Shown here piece after piece: positions 11,240 through 23,179 of a stretch of DNA of 64,000 nucleotides (position 1 is its first letter; every line of letters starts with the position of its first letter). The stretch lies in the NCBI GenBank assembly GCA_031213475.1, contig JARUPZ010000034.1, positions 186,001-250,000 on the forward strand, given 5' to 3'. Source of the stretch: Nereocystis luetkeana. Its lineage: Eukaryota > Sar > Phaeophyceae > Laminariales > Laminariaceae. The position numbers and the translations under genes are program-made. The notes beneath the pieces were generated by a model that was given only the letters and a program-made list of their open reading frames with translations, made no database searches and was not told where the DNA came from.

Positions 11240-11760
11240 TGCTGTTGTTAACCTCTAGGACTGACGTTGCTGCTTCTTAGTGTAACATGTTGTTGTTGAC
11301 GTTGCTGTTCCCGCATGTTGTCGACCTCCAGGACTGAATCTACAACCAAGATGCTTTTGCCTTCGTGTTTTTTGTAGTAGTACGCGTATGCGCTGCTGTT
11401 GCCGCTGCTGCTGCCGTTGTTCTGTACAGCCTGCGTTCCTTTCCACACTGAGGCAGGTGTCTACCTTCGCTGTTGCTGCTGTTGTTTACCTGGTATGCTG
11501 TTGGTGGTGGCGCTGTTGCTGTTCCCGCACGTAGTCGGCCTTTAACACTAAATCCAAGACAAAAAACGTACTACTATAATTTATAATAGTACGCGTATTG
11601 CCATTTGTATATGCGCTGCTGCTGCCATTGTTTTTGTTTTGCACACTATAACCAACTTTTTTTCCCGAACAGTTGCCGTTGTTGTTTACAGCCTGCGTTT
11701 CTTTCCACACGAGACATTTGTCTATGGGCCGCTGCTGCTGTTGTTGTTCCGACACGATAA
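11240..11760 (-). repeat. Two diverged CAG-rich units with a shared reverse-strand reading frame
   Basis: Two neighbouring units (about 11248-11448 and 11486-11755) share blocks such as GTTGCTGTTCCCGCA, TAGTACGCGTAT and CAGCCTGCGTTYCTTTCCACAC. On the reverse strand both stay open and give related peptides: WKGTQAVQNNG...VLEVDNMREQQRQQQ and WKETQAVNNNG...VLKADYVREQQQRHHQQ. This may be a Gln-rich exon family or simply a duplicated microsatellite; no domain is recognised. Confidence 0.55.
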
Positions 11761-12104
11761 CAGACAGGCGTTGAGTACACTAACACGTTTCCATGTTTTA
11801 TGCTGCTACCGACTCTGCCGTCGCCGTCTCTGCCGCGAAAAAAGACGGTTTGCCAACATCATTCATCGCATCCCGTTCCTATTTACTTTTTGTGCTTCCT
11901 GCCTCTACCGCTACAGCGCACGCCAACGCGTATTTCTATTTTTGTTTTACAATACGTCAGCTGTGAGTTCAACCGATCGGCAGATCGATCGATACTCAAC
12001 TTTGCAAGCTGCGTGAACCGATCGCGTGTTTTTTTATTTCCCTAGCGATTGACTACTGGCCGGTGACTCCCCTGGATGCTACATTCTAAACTGTTTTTAA
12101 AGGT

Positions 12105-12995
12105 GTTTTTGCCAAAGTCAGGTATACCTGGCCACTTTTCGGCCAAAATCAGTTACATTCCAAAAACAAGTACAAAACACACCCCAGGAGCCCTGCTTTT
12201 GTCCAGGCTGACATCGTAACTGATTATGGCTCGAAAAGGCCAACTTATACCTGTTTTTTTCTAATCTCTCTAGCTTTCAAGTGGTTTAGGCCAACTTTGA
12301 ACCGATCAGAGGGGCCACATACGTACACTGCTGTTTCTCTCCGTATGCATCTGCCTTCCCTCGGTTGAAATTATTCTGCATTATTACGCAACGTATAAAC
12401 TCTGTACTCGCACGTACACGTTGTACGTCAAAGTACGTATTCACATAAATATGCATACATGAGTATGCTGGCTTCACTTTTGTTCTTCTTTGGGGTGTGC
12501 GACGTGCTTCAGTTATTGAATACCTGGTAGTTGTTATGTCCTACTGCCGCTGCTTGGTTGTTTTCTATGGTCCCAGCGGTCCATACATCACCATGGTCTT
12601 TATCTGCACCACTCCGCGTCGAGTTTGTCTCAGGTTTGATACGGCAAAATAATTTCGTGCCGAGCTGGCAGTTTCGCGAGGACAATCGAAAATATTTAAG
12701 CTGTCAACGGCGGGGGGGCGCCAGAGTAAATACTCTTCTTGGCGCCCCCGCCGACGCAGAACAAACGAAGCCTATTAACAGTGACTCTCTGCAGGTCCAA
12801 GTGAAGCCCGTGGTATCTACACCCTAAAGAAAACCAAACGACTTAGATTTTGGAGGCCATATAATATGGCACGCTTCTTTTTTTACCCGACTTTCACGGA
12901 CAGAACACCGCTCGTGGCGTGCGTTTTTTACATGGTTTTAGTATACACCTGATTTGGCTCAAACGGATAAGGTATAGCTGATTTTGGCATTTGCC
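12105..12995 (+). repeat. Dispersed repeat family with AGGTATACCTG ends, copy 1
   Basis: Colinear with 59255-60160. Shared blocks include GGCCAAAATCAGTTACA, CAGGAGCCCTGCT, GGCTCGAAAAGGCC, TCAGGTTTGATACGGCAA, and ACACCGCTCGTGGC. Both ends carry AGGTATACCTG-like palindromes and GCCAAAATCAG/CTGATTTTGGC words in opposite orientation, suggesting a foldback DNA element. A strong internal hairpin lies at 12706-12752 (CGGCGGG...GGCGCC / GGCGCCCCCGCCG). There is no coding potential. Confidence 0.7.
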
Positions 12996-13126
12996 CTTTT
13001 TAAAGTCTTCGTCAACTAAACTCATACCAGGTACCAACTGAAATATTTGTATTCAACACGTCTTACATGTATGTCTCCTTTCTTTGTGCTGTCGGTTTGT
13101 TGTCTTTATTAATCTATGTTTGCAGG

Positions 13127-13345
13127 TCCGTAAGGATTGTATCTGCAAACTTTAAGGAACTATCAAGGACAACGGCATCTTGATCGGCCATTGCAAGCCC
13201 CCCCTGCACTTCTCGGGCTCCAAGCACTCCAGGAAGCTCTTCATCGCCCACGACGAGCAAGTTCAGGGCGAACGCCACGCGAAAATCGGCGAATAGGCTC
13301 GGGTGGAACTGGAGAAAAGCGCCGCCAAGCGGGAAGGCTGAGATC
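13127..13345 (+). pseudogene. Possible broken exon of an unknown gene
   Basis: After a pyrimidine-rich stretch and TTTGCAG comes a reading frame with ordinary protein composition (from about 13165: KDNGILIGHCKPPLHF and then HDEQVQGERHAKIGE). It stops at a TAG and continues in the same frame as ARVELEKSAAKREG before TGA. The pattern resembles a decayed exon. I cannot name the family, and no partner exons are evident nearby. Confidence 0.3.
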
Positions 13346-14329
13346 TTCGTATTAAGAGTCTGTTCTCGTGTCTATCATGATCTTCCGGTAGAGCACCACA
13401 CACAGTTGATCTTCCTTTCGTCTGCGCCTGAGGTCTGAATATAAAGGTGTTCGAGGGCGTTTCATTGCAGCGTGCGCCTACGTCTATAATATTTCAATAC
13501 TTTCAGCAAACATACGTTGTGCGTGTACTTGCAAGTCTGCCAGGGGGTACTTTGAGTTCAAGCGTGGGGAGCGGACTGTTTCATTTTTTTTCGGTGGGGG
13601 TTTCTTCACCTAAGAAGAGTGTCAGCTTTTGCATCGCCTCCATCACGCTAGTAGTAGTGCCTTGGCGAGTGCCAAGGTCTATTTGACTTTTTTGCATCCT
13701 CTTTGGGTGCTGTGGAGAACGAAAGATCCTGTTTTTTTCTATCTACCTTGGGTGTTTGCCAGGGTGCTGATTCCGTTGTTATTAGCGACATTCGCGTTTG
13801 CGAGGGAATTTTTGCTACTACTCACCCCCGTCGCTTCGACTTCTTTGCGTTTCACGCCGGCCCCGGGCCCGCTGCTACGCTTCGTTGAAGACGTTTTTCC
13901 CTGAGGAATTTCTGTCGTAGTTTGTTTGGGCATCCGCCCAAGGTTTCGTTCGTTGTCGAAACGTTACGTGTCGCAGGACATGTGTCTACTGGCGCTGCGA
14001 TTCGTCGAGCAAGTGCTTGCTGTCGAAGTTGCATATCACGCTCATGTCGCCTTCATATCTCATAACAGCTGTAATACATAATTTCTACCTGCTTTTTCGG
14101 TCATTAGAACTGCTCTCTTGCGTCACCCTCATCTATCTGCATATTCAACTACTATTTTCCTTATACTAATACATATTTGGTTGTTAACAGGTACATTTGA
14201 GCTATTGCCCCAGCTGCAGCACATACAACTGCAATTAATTGGTGGAATAGTTCAAACCAACGCACCAAATACGTATTTCGGCAAGAGTCTTCTTACACGC
14301 TACGCTCATGCCACTCCGAAGGGAAAACT
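13346..14329. other. Region without a supported gene
   Basis: I see no exon series or RNA gene here. Frames in this stretch lack recognisable motifs. Confidence 0.45.
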
Positions 14330-15165
14330 TGTATATATATATATATTGTTATGATCGTAGTTGCAAACTGGCGACGTGATAATGCCAAGAGTCCCGGCGC
14401 CATGCTTCAGGAGAAAACAGCTCGGACGCCACATACGCTTCGCATCGCGGGCGGCCGCCGCAAATACGTACATACCCCAGGTAGGGTACGCAATTTATTC
14501 TTTTGATATGCTGTATGTACGAAAAAAGAGAAAACGTAAAAAGGAACAAGAAAATCTGGAAGCTAACACAAATCCCCGTCCCTCTCCTGAAATATTTTTC
14601 TGCCTGATTGGAACACCTTGCACCGCCGGTCGAAAATTGAAACAAATGAACTGCAGAGCTTCTCTCTTAGCCTCGTACGCCGCCCGCCCCTCTCGCGACC
14701 ACCTCGCCACCGATTAGGTCCGGGTAAAGCTTTCCTTACTCTCTGCCACAGTCAGCCCCGTCGCCCGCCTCGCGTAAAGCCGGTGCTCACCGTGGCCGTC
14801 GTTCGCCAGCTCGACAGCATTGGTACTCAGACTGGGAGCTCCCTCTTTCAACTTCAGCGTGGTTGCTAAGATTGTCATCTTGCAATCTCGAACTACTCTT
14901 CTTATATCTCGTACATACTCCATCCAAAGTCACAAATTGAGGCCAGACAGAGCCCGTTCATGCATCCCTCGTGTCTCGAGACACACGCGACGCCCATGCA
15001 CGAAAGCGGCGACCGCGCTCCTTGCAACCCCCCTCTACCCGTCAGCACCCGCTGACACCCGCGACGGCGCCAGGCTCTCCCGCCGTGCCGGGCTCGGAGT
15101 ACACGCACGCACATGAAACAAAAGAAGAAAAAAGGAAGAAAATACCGAGAGTGCCAAGAGAAATA
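14330..15165 (-). repeat. Dispersed 0.8-kb repeat, copy B, inverted relative to copy A
   Basis: The reverse complement of 7590-8413. In this orientation the (TA)n tail lies at 14330-14347. Copy A's tail holds the 377-bp foldback element; copy B's tail is uninterrupted, so it shows the pre-insertion state. Confidence 0.75.
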
Positions 15166-15599
15166 TATATAGAAACAAAGAACCGCTGGAAAGGTCCGGC
15201 AGGTAATAAATGGAGGCGGTTTCGAAGTGGGAGCTCTGAGAGGCCAGGGATGTACCAACTGAGCACGCTCAGGGATTTGGATATAAGTTATTGGTTCTAT
15301 GACGGGTACTTGCAATCAATCTGTTTATTTTGTCGCGTTGGTTTCGGCTTTTCTAACACAGAACTATTAGTAGGTGTTTGATATACCGCATGCCATGCCA
15401 TTTGCTTCGGAAAAGGCTAAAAACAGGTATACCTTGTTCGTTTGGATCGTTCCAGCAGCGACGGTCACAATTTTTCAGAGGGTTACATATATCTTCGCAG
15501 GCGTTATTATTATTTTTTCCCACGTGCTGACGAGGAGATTTTGAGCACTCCGAGCTCCGGGCTCCGCTCCGCTCTATCTCTCCTCATCTGTCCAGCGAC
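15166..15599. other. Region without a supported gene
   Basis: Contains an isolated ACAGGTATACCTTG word near 15423, reminiscent of the ends of the repeat at 12105-12995. No gene is seen. Confidence 0.4.
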
Positions 15600-18500
15600 T
15601 ATATATAATCTCATCAGACCACGTGGTGGTCAGGGCATCCAGCTTTACGAACGCACTAGTACTTGAACGTTTGGGGTCTGGTACCAAAAACCGAAGATGT
15701 CTTTGTAGGGGTCGGCTGAAGAAAGGCATAATTCGTCGGGTGAAGGTCAAGAGCTGAGCCACGAGACCACCCTGGCCTTGGAGAACATTCAGGCGTCGAC
15801 GATGAAGGCCATGAGGGACATGGTGGCCCAGTTCACGAGAAATAACGGCCGATCGGAGTCCGGCAGCGCGGAAGGCAGCGCTGCTGTTGAGCAGATCCCG
15901 TGTGGCAGTACCCACTATTGTGAGAAGGACCCCTGATGTTGCTGTAGGCATGACACTGGGCGTTGCAGCAGAACAAGAGACAGTCTTACGTGAGGGCGCC
16001 TCGCGGAATTTGGGATCAAGGAGACACGGAAAAACTGCGTTGCCTGTCCAGGTTGACCCACGGAGGGGTCAGCCAGACCAGCCTGGAAGGACTGGAGAAT
16101 GGGGTGCAAACCCTGGCGGTGAGTTGAGTGGTGGATTTGATCTGTATTATTTGGCGTGTCGAAGTACTGCAGTACCATCGCTCAGTGGGCTCTAACTTGA
16201 GTTCAACCCCTGGACAAGGGACCTCGGCAATACGGAAAATAGTTAATTTATTGTCTGCCTTCGTGTTAGATCCACCGCAGGACATTCCCGTAGGGGAAGT
16301 AGACGCAGAAAAGTCGGTAGTTGTTGTCACTAAGGGGTTCAGCAACGAAAGTGTGCACATGCGTACGCTGGCGTGGAATTTCCTGTCGACGGCTCTCAAG
16401 AGCAAGGGAGGTAAGCGTATACTGCACAGGTGTACCTCGCCGAGGTAAGCGTGGGACCCTCTCTAAGCATGGTACGGCCCTCAAACCACGGGGGTAAAAT
16501 CCGAACTCTCTCGATGCCTTAATAGCTTTGGGACATCGCCGGGGAGCAACACGCTCGAGAATATATATGGGTAGGATCGAGGATCTTGCCGCGAAGAAGC
16601 GCCCAGCAGGACTGTCACTAGACGACCACATGCTATTAACAAATGTCTATTGACCCTCTGCCTACCGAATACGAGGTGGAGGCATGGAACCTGGCATCTC
16701 GTGACAGCATCGGCCAACCCTAACCCTAACATATTCAAGACTGTTCGAGAACGGCATCACCGATTTCCTGAGAACAAGAAGAAGGGGTCCAACGTTAGCC
16801 ACGCCGGCGGCGGTGACGATGGCGGTTATGGTTATTTGATATGAGAAACAAGGCAGGAGCTGCGGGTCATCTCGGGTCTCGGAAGTGTTTTTGAGGGTGG
16901 AAATATGGAAGACGGTGCAGTTGATGGGGATTGTGGATAGACTGTTTCCCTAGAGGCTCGTTCTGGTGAGCCACATCGTGGCCGGCGAAGACACTTGGAA
17001 CGCGTGGAACGACAGGGCTGCCATGTTCACGAGGGTAAGAACCTTACTCAACGAAGTGGATTTTCAGACGCCGTCTCCGCAGCTGACGATAAAGTAGAGA
17101 CGTGAGGAGGTACATCCTCTACAGCAGTCACGGCTGCAGCATTCCAGCTCGCCCAGACGTGAGCTGACACTGGTAGACCCGCTTGCAGCTGGAGGCAGAT
17201 GCATCTCAGGCAAACAGTAGCAACGTCAGCCGCTGCCGCCGCTGCCGACGGCACGGCCGAAACCGGCGGAACATAAGGCGGAAACGGACGTGCAGGGTGA
17301 TGAAGTGAATATCAATAGGGAAGTCAAGGTGAAAGGTTGAGAAGTGATATATGACGAGGTGAAGGTGCAAGGGGAGAGCAACGGCGCCGGGGAGCAGCAG
17401 CAGCCGCAATGACAACAGCAGCCCCAGCATTCACATCGACAACAGCTGCAGCAGGATCAAGTGGGTCCACTAAGAGACTCGTACGACCCCATCGAAGCGC
17501 AACAGCGACAGCGGCAGCAGAGTCAGGAGGGCTCGTTTAGCGCTGGAGAGTTCAACCCTGGCACACAACAGCCAGCACAAGACGGGGTGGATGGTGAAGA
17601 GGAGGTGGAGGGAGTGGAGAGGGTGGCGGAGGTGGAGAGGGTGGATGGGGTGAACGAGAGTGGGGGGGTTGTAGTGGGAGTGGAGCAGCAATGTCGTGGT
17701 GGCGGTGGGACGAACATGGACACGGAGGTAGAACTGATCACGGCCGTTAATTGATGTATGACATCGTGATCACAAGGTCAGACGAGCCATACAGAAACTT
17801 CCATGCCGTGCTAGTTAGGAAATTCCCCACGAATAAATTCGGCGAACTGACTTGGTCCACTGGTTGATGCCTTCAACGCAACTGAGAATTGGGGGCATTG
17901 GACAATACCCAGAAGGCGCTTACTGAGAGCATGCTGAATCGTTCTGGTGTTAACTCATCCTCTGACATCCCCGCGACCCCTGGTGTGGAACTAGGTCCAA
18001 AATATGAGGGGGAACATGGAGGAGACTGGCCGTACAGAGAGGCTGCGGGCGCTATCGACCATAACGAGGCCGAACGTTTCGAACGCTGTACGTGCTGTGG
18101 TGCGCCTCTCCCACAACCCTACGGAGAGGCATTGGAAGGCAATTTTGAAGATTATGGCTACCTCCACGTGACCAGGTTTTTGGGATAGACTTTTCTGCGG
18201 GCCTTGCGATTGGATATGACTGCTAATAGTGATGCTGGTTATTATGCTGATACATCGAACGATAGGCGCTCGGTATCGGGGATGGTAATTGACCTGGAGA
18301 GTGCGACCGTCAGTTGGGCAAGCAGCACGTAGAGGTAGGTGTGTTACGTTGCCCACATCAGCAGCAGAGTATGTTGCCCTGGGTGAAGGGGTGAAGAAAG
18401 CTTTGTTAACGGGCGCGGTGTTGTCGTTTAGTTGTCCAGAGCGGATCCTGGCGGGCGGGTTTTGAGGATAGCCTGGGGGCATGGCGTTGTCTGAGAACCC

Positions 18501-18800
18501 TCTTAGTTCTGCTCGGAGTAAGCTTATCGGCGTGCGTTTTCATTTCGTTAGAGAGCTACTTCGTGACAAGAAGATCGACATTCAGTTAGTAGCTTCGGAA
18601 GAGCATACATGTAACGAATACACAATATACCAATCGAATAATTAGAGGTCGATATTGACGAGGAACGCCAGCATTCGAAGTTCGAAAATATGATGTATGT
18701 TGTTTCACATTTTATGTTCCTCTGATTGATCAAGAAGTGAATCACCAAGCATGCAACTTCGAGCGAAGTAGGAAACTCCCAATTCAACAAGAGACTTTAG
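15600..18800 (+). mobile_element. Broken Ty1/copia-type LTR retrotransposon fossil
   Basis: Forward-strand pieces in the order expected of a copia element. A gag-like stretch lies near 15.7-15.9 kb and acidic and Gln-rich spacer sequence near 17.4-17.8 kb. RNase H of the copia type follows near 18.2-18.45 kb (the DRRSVSGM and AAEYVALGEG regions correspond to the family's DRRSTSG and AEAEY motifs), then the usual C-terminal segment (FHFVRELLRDKKIDIQLV) near 18.5 kb. It is clearly broken in many places and old. I could not find paired LTRs. Confidence 0.7.
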
Positions 18801-19000
18801 ATGGATTTGAAAGTTTTTATCCACCTGACTGATGAACGTTGCATGTTTCACGAATCCGAAGCAACGCGGGGCACGTAACTAACTAGTTATGCGGTGTCGT
18901 CGGCTCCTTCAGAGGCGAGAAGCTGCTGTTGCGAGAAGTCGGGCCACCGAAGTAGTTGCACCGCGGCCTCCGAAGGCCATTAACTCAGCCTAAGACGTCT

Positions 19001-19930
19001 GGAATATTTATCGAATCGACGATGCTGTTTAGCTTTTGGAAGGCTGTATGTACTTAGCAGCCTGACGAGTTCGCTTTTTCGTTCGTATCCCCGTTGGTGA
19101 ACCCAGATCTGAGTTACAACTGGGAGAAAGGAGTTAAGACTGGGAGGGAGAGGGTGCGAGAATGATGAATACACCAATGGGAGGGAAAACTATTTACGTA
19201 CGAGTACAAATAAATATCATTAAATTTTGTTCCTGGAATATTTCATGAATCGATGCTGTTTAACTGTTGGAAGACTGTACGTACTTTGCTGTGGGCGATT
19301 GGTTCGCTGTTTCGCTCCTATTCCGTCTGGTGAACCCGGACCTGCGTTACGACTGGGCGAGAGTGGTTTCGGCTGGGAGAGACGAGTTACGACTGGGAGG
19401 GAGAGGGAGCAAGGAGGGCAAAGATATCAATGGGATGGAAAACAACATATAAAAATACCATGTTCCAGGTAACTCGTATTATTCATGGAATAGTTCATGA
19501 ACCGATGCTGTGTAACTGTTGGAAGATAGTATGTTTTTAAAGCTGAGTAGTGCGTTCGCTGTTTCGCTCGTACCCCCGCCGGTGAATCGACATCTAAGTT
19601 ACGACTGGGTGGAAGGGGCTACTATTGGGAGGGAGGAGTTACAACTGGGAGGGAGAGGAGCAAGAAGAGGGCAAAGATCAATGTTATGGAAATAATATAC
19701 TGGTATAAAACATCATTTTTTTTTCATATGGAACAATTCATGAACCGATGCTGTTTAGCTTTAGGAAGACGTTACGTACTTAGCTGGGAGATTTGTTTGC
19801 TGTTTCGCTGGTATCCTCGTCAGGGAATATCGCGACTCACTTGCTATCCATGTCGGTTTTCTAGTGCGGGGTACATGACCACATTTTTTGCACCTTTCGC
19901 TTCGATCTTTCCTGTCTGTGTGATCTGAAG
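19001..19930. repeat. Satellite-like tandem repeat, about 240 bp, four units
   Basis: Units begin at about 19001, 19235, 19487 and 19730 with GGAATATTTCATGAATCGATGCTGTT-like sequence (first 20 bases given loosely). Each then carries GGAAGACTGTACGTACTT, TTCGCTGTTTCGCT and one or more GTTACGACTGGGAGGGAGAG blocks. The last unit is shorter. The units differ at many positions, so the array is not recent. Confidence 0.85.
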
Positions 19931-22286
19931 CCTTTTTGTTGAAGTTGAAACTTAAGTGAATCTGTCTACACAATACCATATATATATTGCGCTTTTCTTG
20001 AGTAAAATGAAGCAAAAAGCGAAACTTTAACCAACGTACTCGCCGATTTTAGTCGGCTGATCGGCTTCGCAGCCCAGACGTTATCCTATCCCTTGTTAAT
20101 AGTCCACCCCCACGTCATCGGCAGCAGTAGTGCCCTCAGTTTCTTCCCCACTTCCCGTATCAGCCTGGCCGTCGCTCAGTGCACGTTTGTACCGGTGCAC
20201 CCGATCTGAAATCGCGACCTCGGGGGTCATTGAAATAACACGGGAATGCATTCGTTGCAGGCGGTGCCTTTGCTGTTAAAGGATGAGCTGTTCGGCCCAC
20301 CCACCCACTTGGTTATTCAGATCGCTGCCATATTTATTTGGAGTATTACATTCTGTAATAATAATATGTACATTATGTATCTGTTCCTACAGCAGTGCTG
20401 TACCCAAGGGTGCATGATAAAACGAGAACACTATTTTCCCAGTTAGTTTCAAAATAAATAAAGAACAAACTACGGTAGTGAGTTGGGATATATATGTGAA
20501 CGAAATAACGAGAATATACTTTTTATTATTGTTTTTTACTTCATTTTAGTACTTCAGTTTCCCTCCTGTCTGGGTCTCGCAAGAAGAGCTAACTGGTGCT
20601 ACGGAAAGGGGCAACTTTCTTCTCCGAAATATACAGTCGATGAGAACCACTCGGCCGAGGGGCCATCCTACACATACTCGTAGCCACTCTCGAGTCTTTA
20701 AGCTTTTTCGTTTCGCGATATTCACCGGCAGGGGGCTGTTTGTCACTTACTTCGCAACAACAGACTATTATACTAATATTATTGCCAAATTTGGAGTGAC
20801 ATACGGAGCCAATTAATTGTCCTAGTGAGGTGATCGTGGTAGTGAACAAAGGGGTACCCCCCATGCCGTAGCACCAGACCGTATGGCTCGTGGGGTATCG
20901 GGATCGTTTTTTCGTGGATCCCTGATGTATGCAAATTCTTGTTTAGGCTACTGGAATATTAGTACGAGTATGTAATTTCCAGGTACCGAAACCTATGAAT
21001 ATTGTTGTCAGTCGGGTGTATGTACTCATTTCTGGTGACATGATGGCCTGGCGGGAGAATTCCACCAAACCACAAATGAATTCCGACTAACGAATTAGCG
21101 GGAGAAGACCTCCCATATGCCCGTGAATGTTGCTTGGCTTCGCAAAACCCCTGACGCCTTGATGTGAAGGCGTTACTCGCAGTTGCCCGTATCCCTTAAT
21201 ATCCCCTCCTGTGCGGAATTTCATCGTAGCACCACAATCGCGCCACATCACACCCAACCGGTAGCCTCGAGTCGGAAGTTCTCGATCTCGCCGACAGAGG
21301 CAGCCCAGTTCCGGCAGTGACTATTCTATCTATCTGGCGATAACGTCCTCCTCGCCAGCTTTCGCGCCGCCCCAAGTACTCCGACCCTCAACCACAAAAG
21401 AAAGGACGGCTTGCGTCACACGGCACAGGCAGGCTCAGATAGCGGCAACCGACTAACTCATAGGCGGTAAGAGCAATCTTACGAATCTTCCTAGAGTTCT
21501 GTACTGTAAAGTCAGGCAGGACACATGGTGGCGGTTGTGTCTTTGGAAGACCTGTGCGTGCTACGACGCTAAACAACAGGTAGAACCCCAGACGAATACA
21601 TCATGTGCCCGCTAGGACGAGAAAACTTATCTGAGCAAGCTGTATAATCTCACTATGACACCATCCCTGAGCAACCTAGAGCAAAGACTGTTATATATAA
21701 TGTTATTTTGCGCCCACCGCTGGGCGTGATTTTTTTTCCGAGGCTCTTGGCGTCCTCCAAAAGTGAGCTTTGTGTTCTGATGATAAGTTTCCTATTCGTG
21801 GCCTCTTCCGTTAGCCCCCGAAAAGAGCACCTCGAAATTGACGTCGCGTTCGCTACAAAGTATTATTTAGTTACCTGTTAACACAGGGCGGGTTCCAGCG
21901 GCACACGGCACCGATTATACTGATGATACGAGATTGCGTGTCTTGAGAGCCGGAAGCAGAAATAATATGCTGGCATAGCCTGCTTTTTATATAGCAGGTG
22001 CGTTTCACACTCTGCTCAAGATACTACGGTCTAGAGTTTTTGTTTCCCTGTGAAATACTCGCACAAGAATAGCCTTCTGTTCTGGGCCCTTCACTGTATT
22101 GACGGTTTTTCCGTAACAACAGCAGTAGTAGTAGTAGCTAACAGTGTGCATACATACTGCGTGCCACGAGATATACGCTCGGTCACATGTATGTGTCAAT
22201 GGTGTTCATTGTACATTTCTTACACTGTATTCATACCTTTCATCTTTATCAACCAAGTGTTTTGTGTTCGGTCAGGGTGCCTGAAT
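19931..22286. other. Region without a supported gene
   Basis: About 2.3 kb in which I recognise no exon, RNA gene or transposon domain. A short hairpin, CGCCCACCGCTGGGCG, lies near 21712-21727. Confidence 0.45.
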
Positions 22287-22441
22287 TTCGGTTCGGTTCG
22301 GTTCGGTTCGGTTCGGTTCGGTTCGGTTCGGTTCGGTTCGGTTCGGTTCGGTTCGGTTCGGTTCGGTTCGGTTCGGTTCGGTTCGGTTCGGTTCGGTTCG
22401 GTTCGGTTCGGTTCGGTTCGGTTCGGTTCGGTTCGGTTCGG
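22287..22441. repeat. (TTCGG)n pentamer array
   Basis: About 31 perfect copies of TTCGG, ending in a few degenerate units to about 22500. It lies about 0.74 kb upstream of the first carbonic anhydrase start codon. Frames on both strands (Val-Arg-Phe-Gly-Ser and Asn-Arg-Thr-Glu-Pro repeats) are artefacts of the pentamer. Confidence 0.95.
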
Positions 22442-23179
22442 TCCTGTTCGATTCAGTTTTGCCCTGGTCAGGTCTGTTTGGTTGGGTCCGGTTCGGTTTC
22501 ATTGTGGTTGCTTTGATTTGTTCGGTGGCATGGTTAACTCTCGATATATATTTATATTTATAGGTACAATTTTGAAGAGTGATGGGCAGTTTTCCCCTTG
22601 CTTAGCAGCTGCGCACGGAATATCGCCTCCTACTACTTTGCGGCGGTTGCGCGCTTTCACCACTCACTCACTGCTCCCACCCTGTGTTGGGTATTACAAC
22701 AGGCCATACAAGTTGAATCAATTGTAGCTGCCTTAAGGTCAAGGCCAAGAACCTGGTGGCACCACATTGCAATACAGTAGTGAGTAGTTAAAAAGTGGTG
22801 AGTTTTTGTGACAGATTCCTCATCCTTGTAGTATGCGTCATGGTCTAGAAGTAAAACACGCCTGCAATGTGTGGATGTATTTCACGATTGGCCAGTTTTG
22901 TACCTCTCGCGCTCACAGTAAATTGTCAAGTTTTCCTCCCTACTGTTATGTCCCCCTGTTTACTACCCTCAGTTCTTCTGCCCTTCGACACTGTATCGTA
23001 GATGTTTCCACTCTAACTTGAACCGAATCTACCGCTCCGCTGTAGTAGCCCCTCTTCTAAGACTCTGAGCCGACAGGTACTTCCCTTCCTCATGGCGTCG
23101 ACTTGCGCCTTCTTCCGCCTGTTAAATGTCGTTCACTTGTGTCCATTTCACTGATCGTTAACCACCCGACAGGCACGAG
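22442..23179. promoter_or_regulatory. Upstream region of carbonic anhydrase gene 1
   Basis: This is the stretch between the pentamer array and the first start codon, so it should hold the promoter and 5' untranslated region. I cannot identify a TATA box or initiator with confidence. Confidence 0.3.

Noticed and set aside
16713-16732. Two TTAGGG-type telomere words (CCCTAACCCTAA)
   Set aside because: Only two units inside a retroelement fossil; too short to call an interstitial telomere.
22050-22727. 225-codon forward frame with FGSVR repeats
   Set aside because: Produced by the TTCGG array; the non-repeat parts show no known domain.
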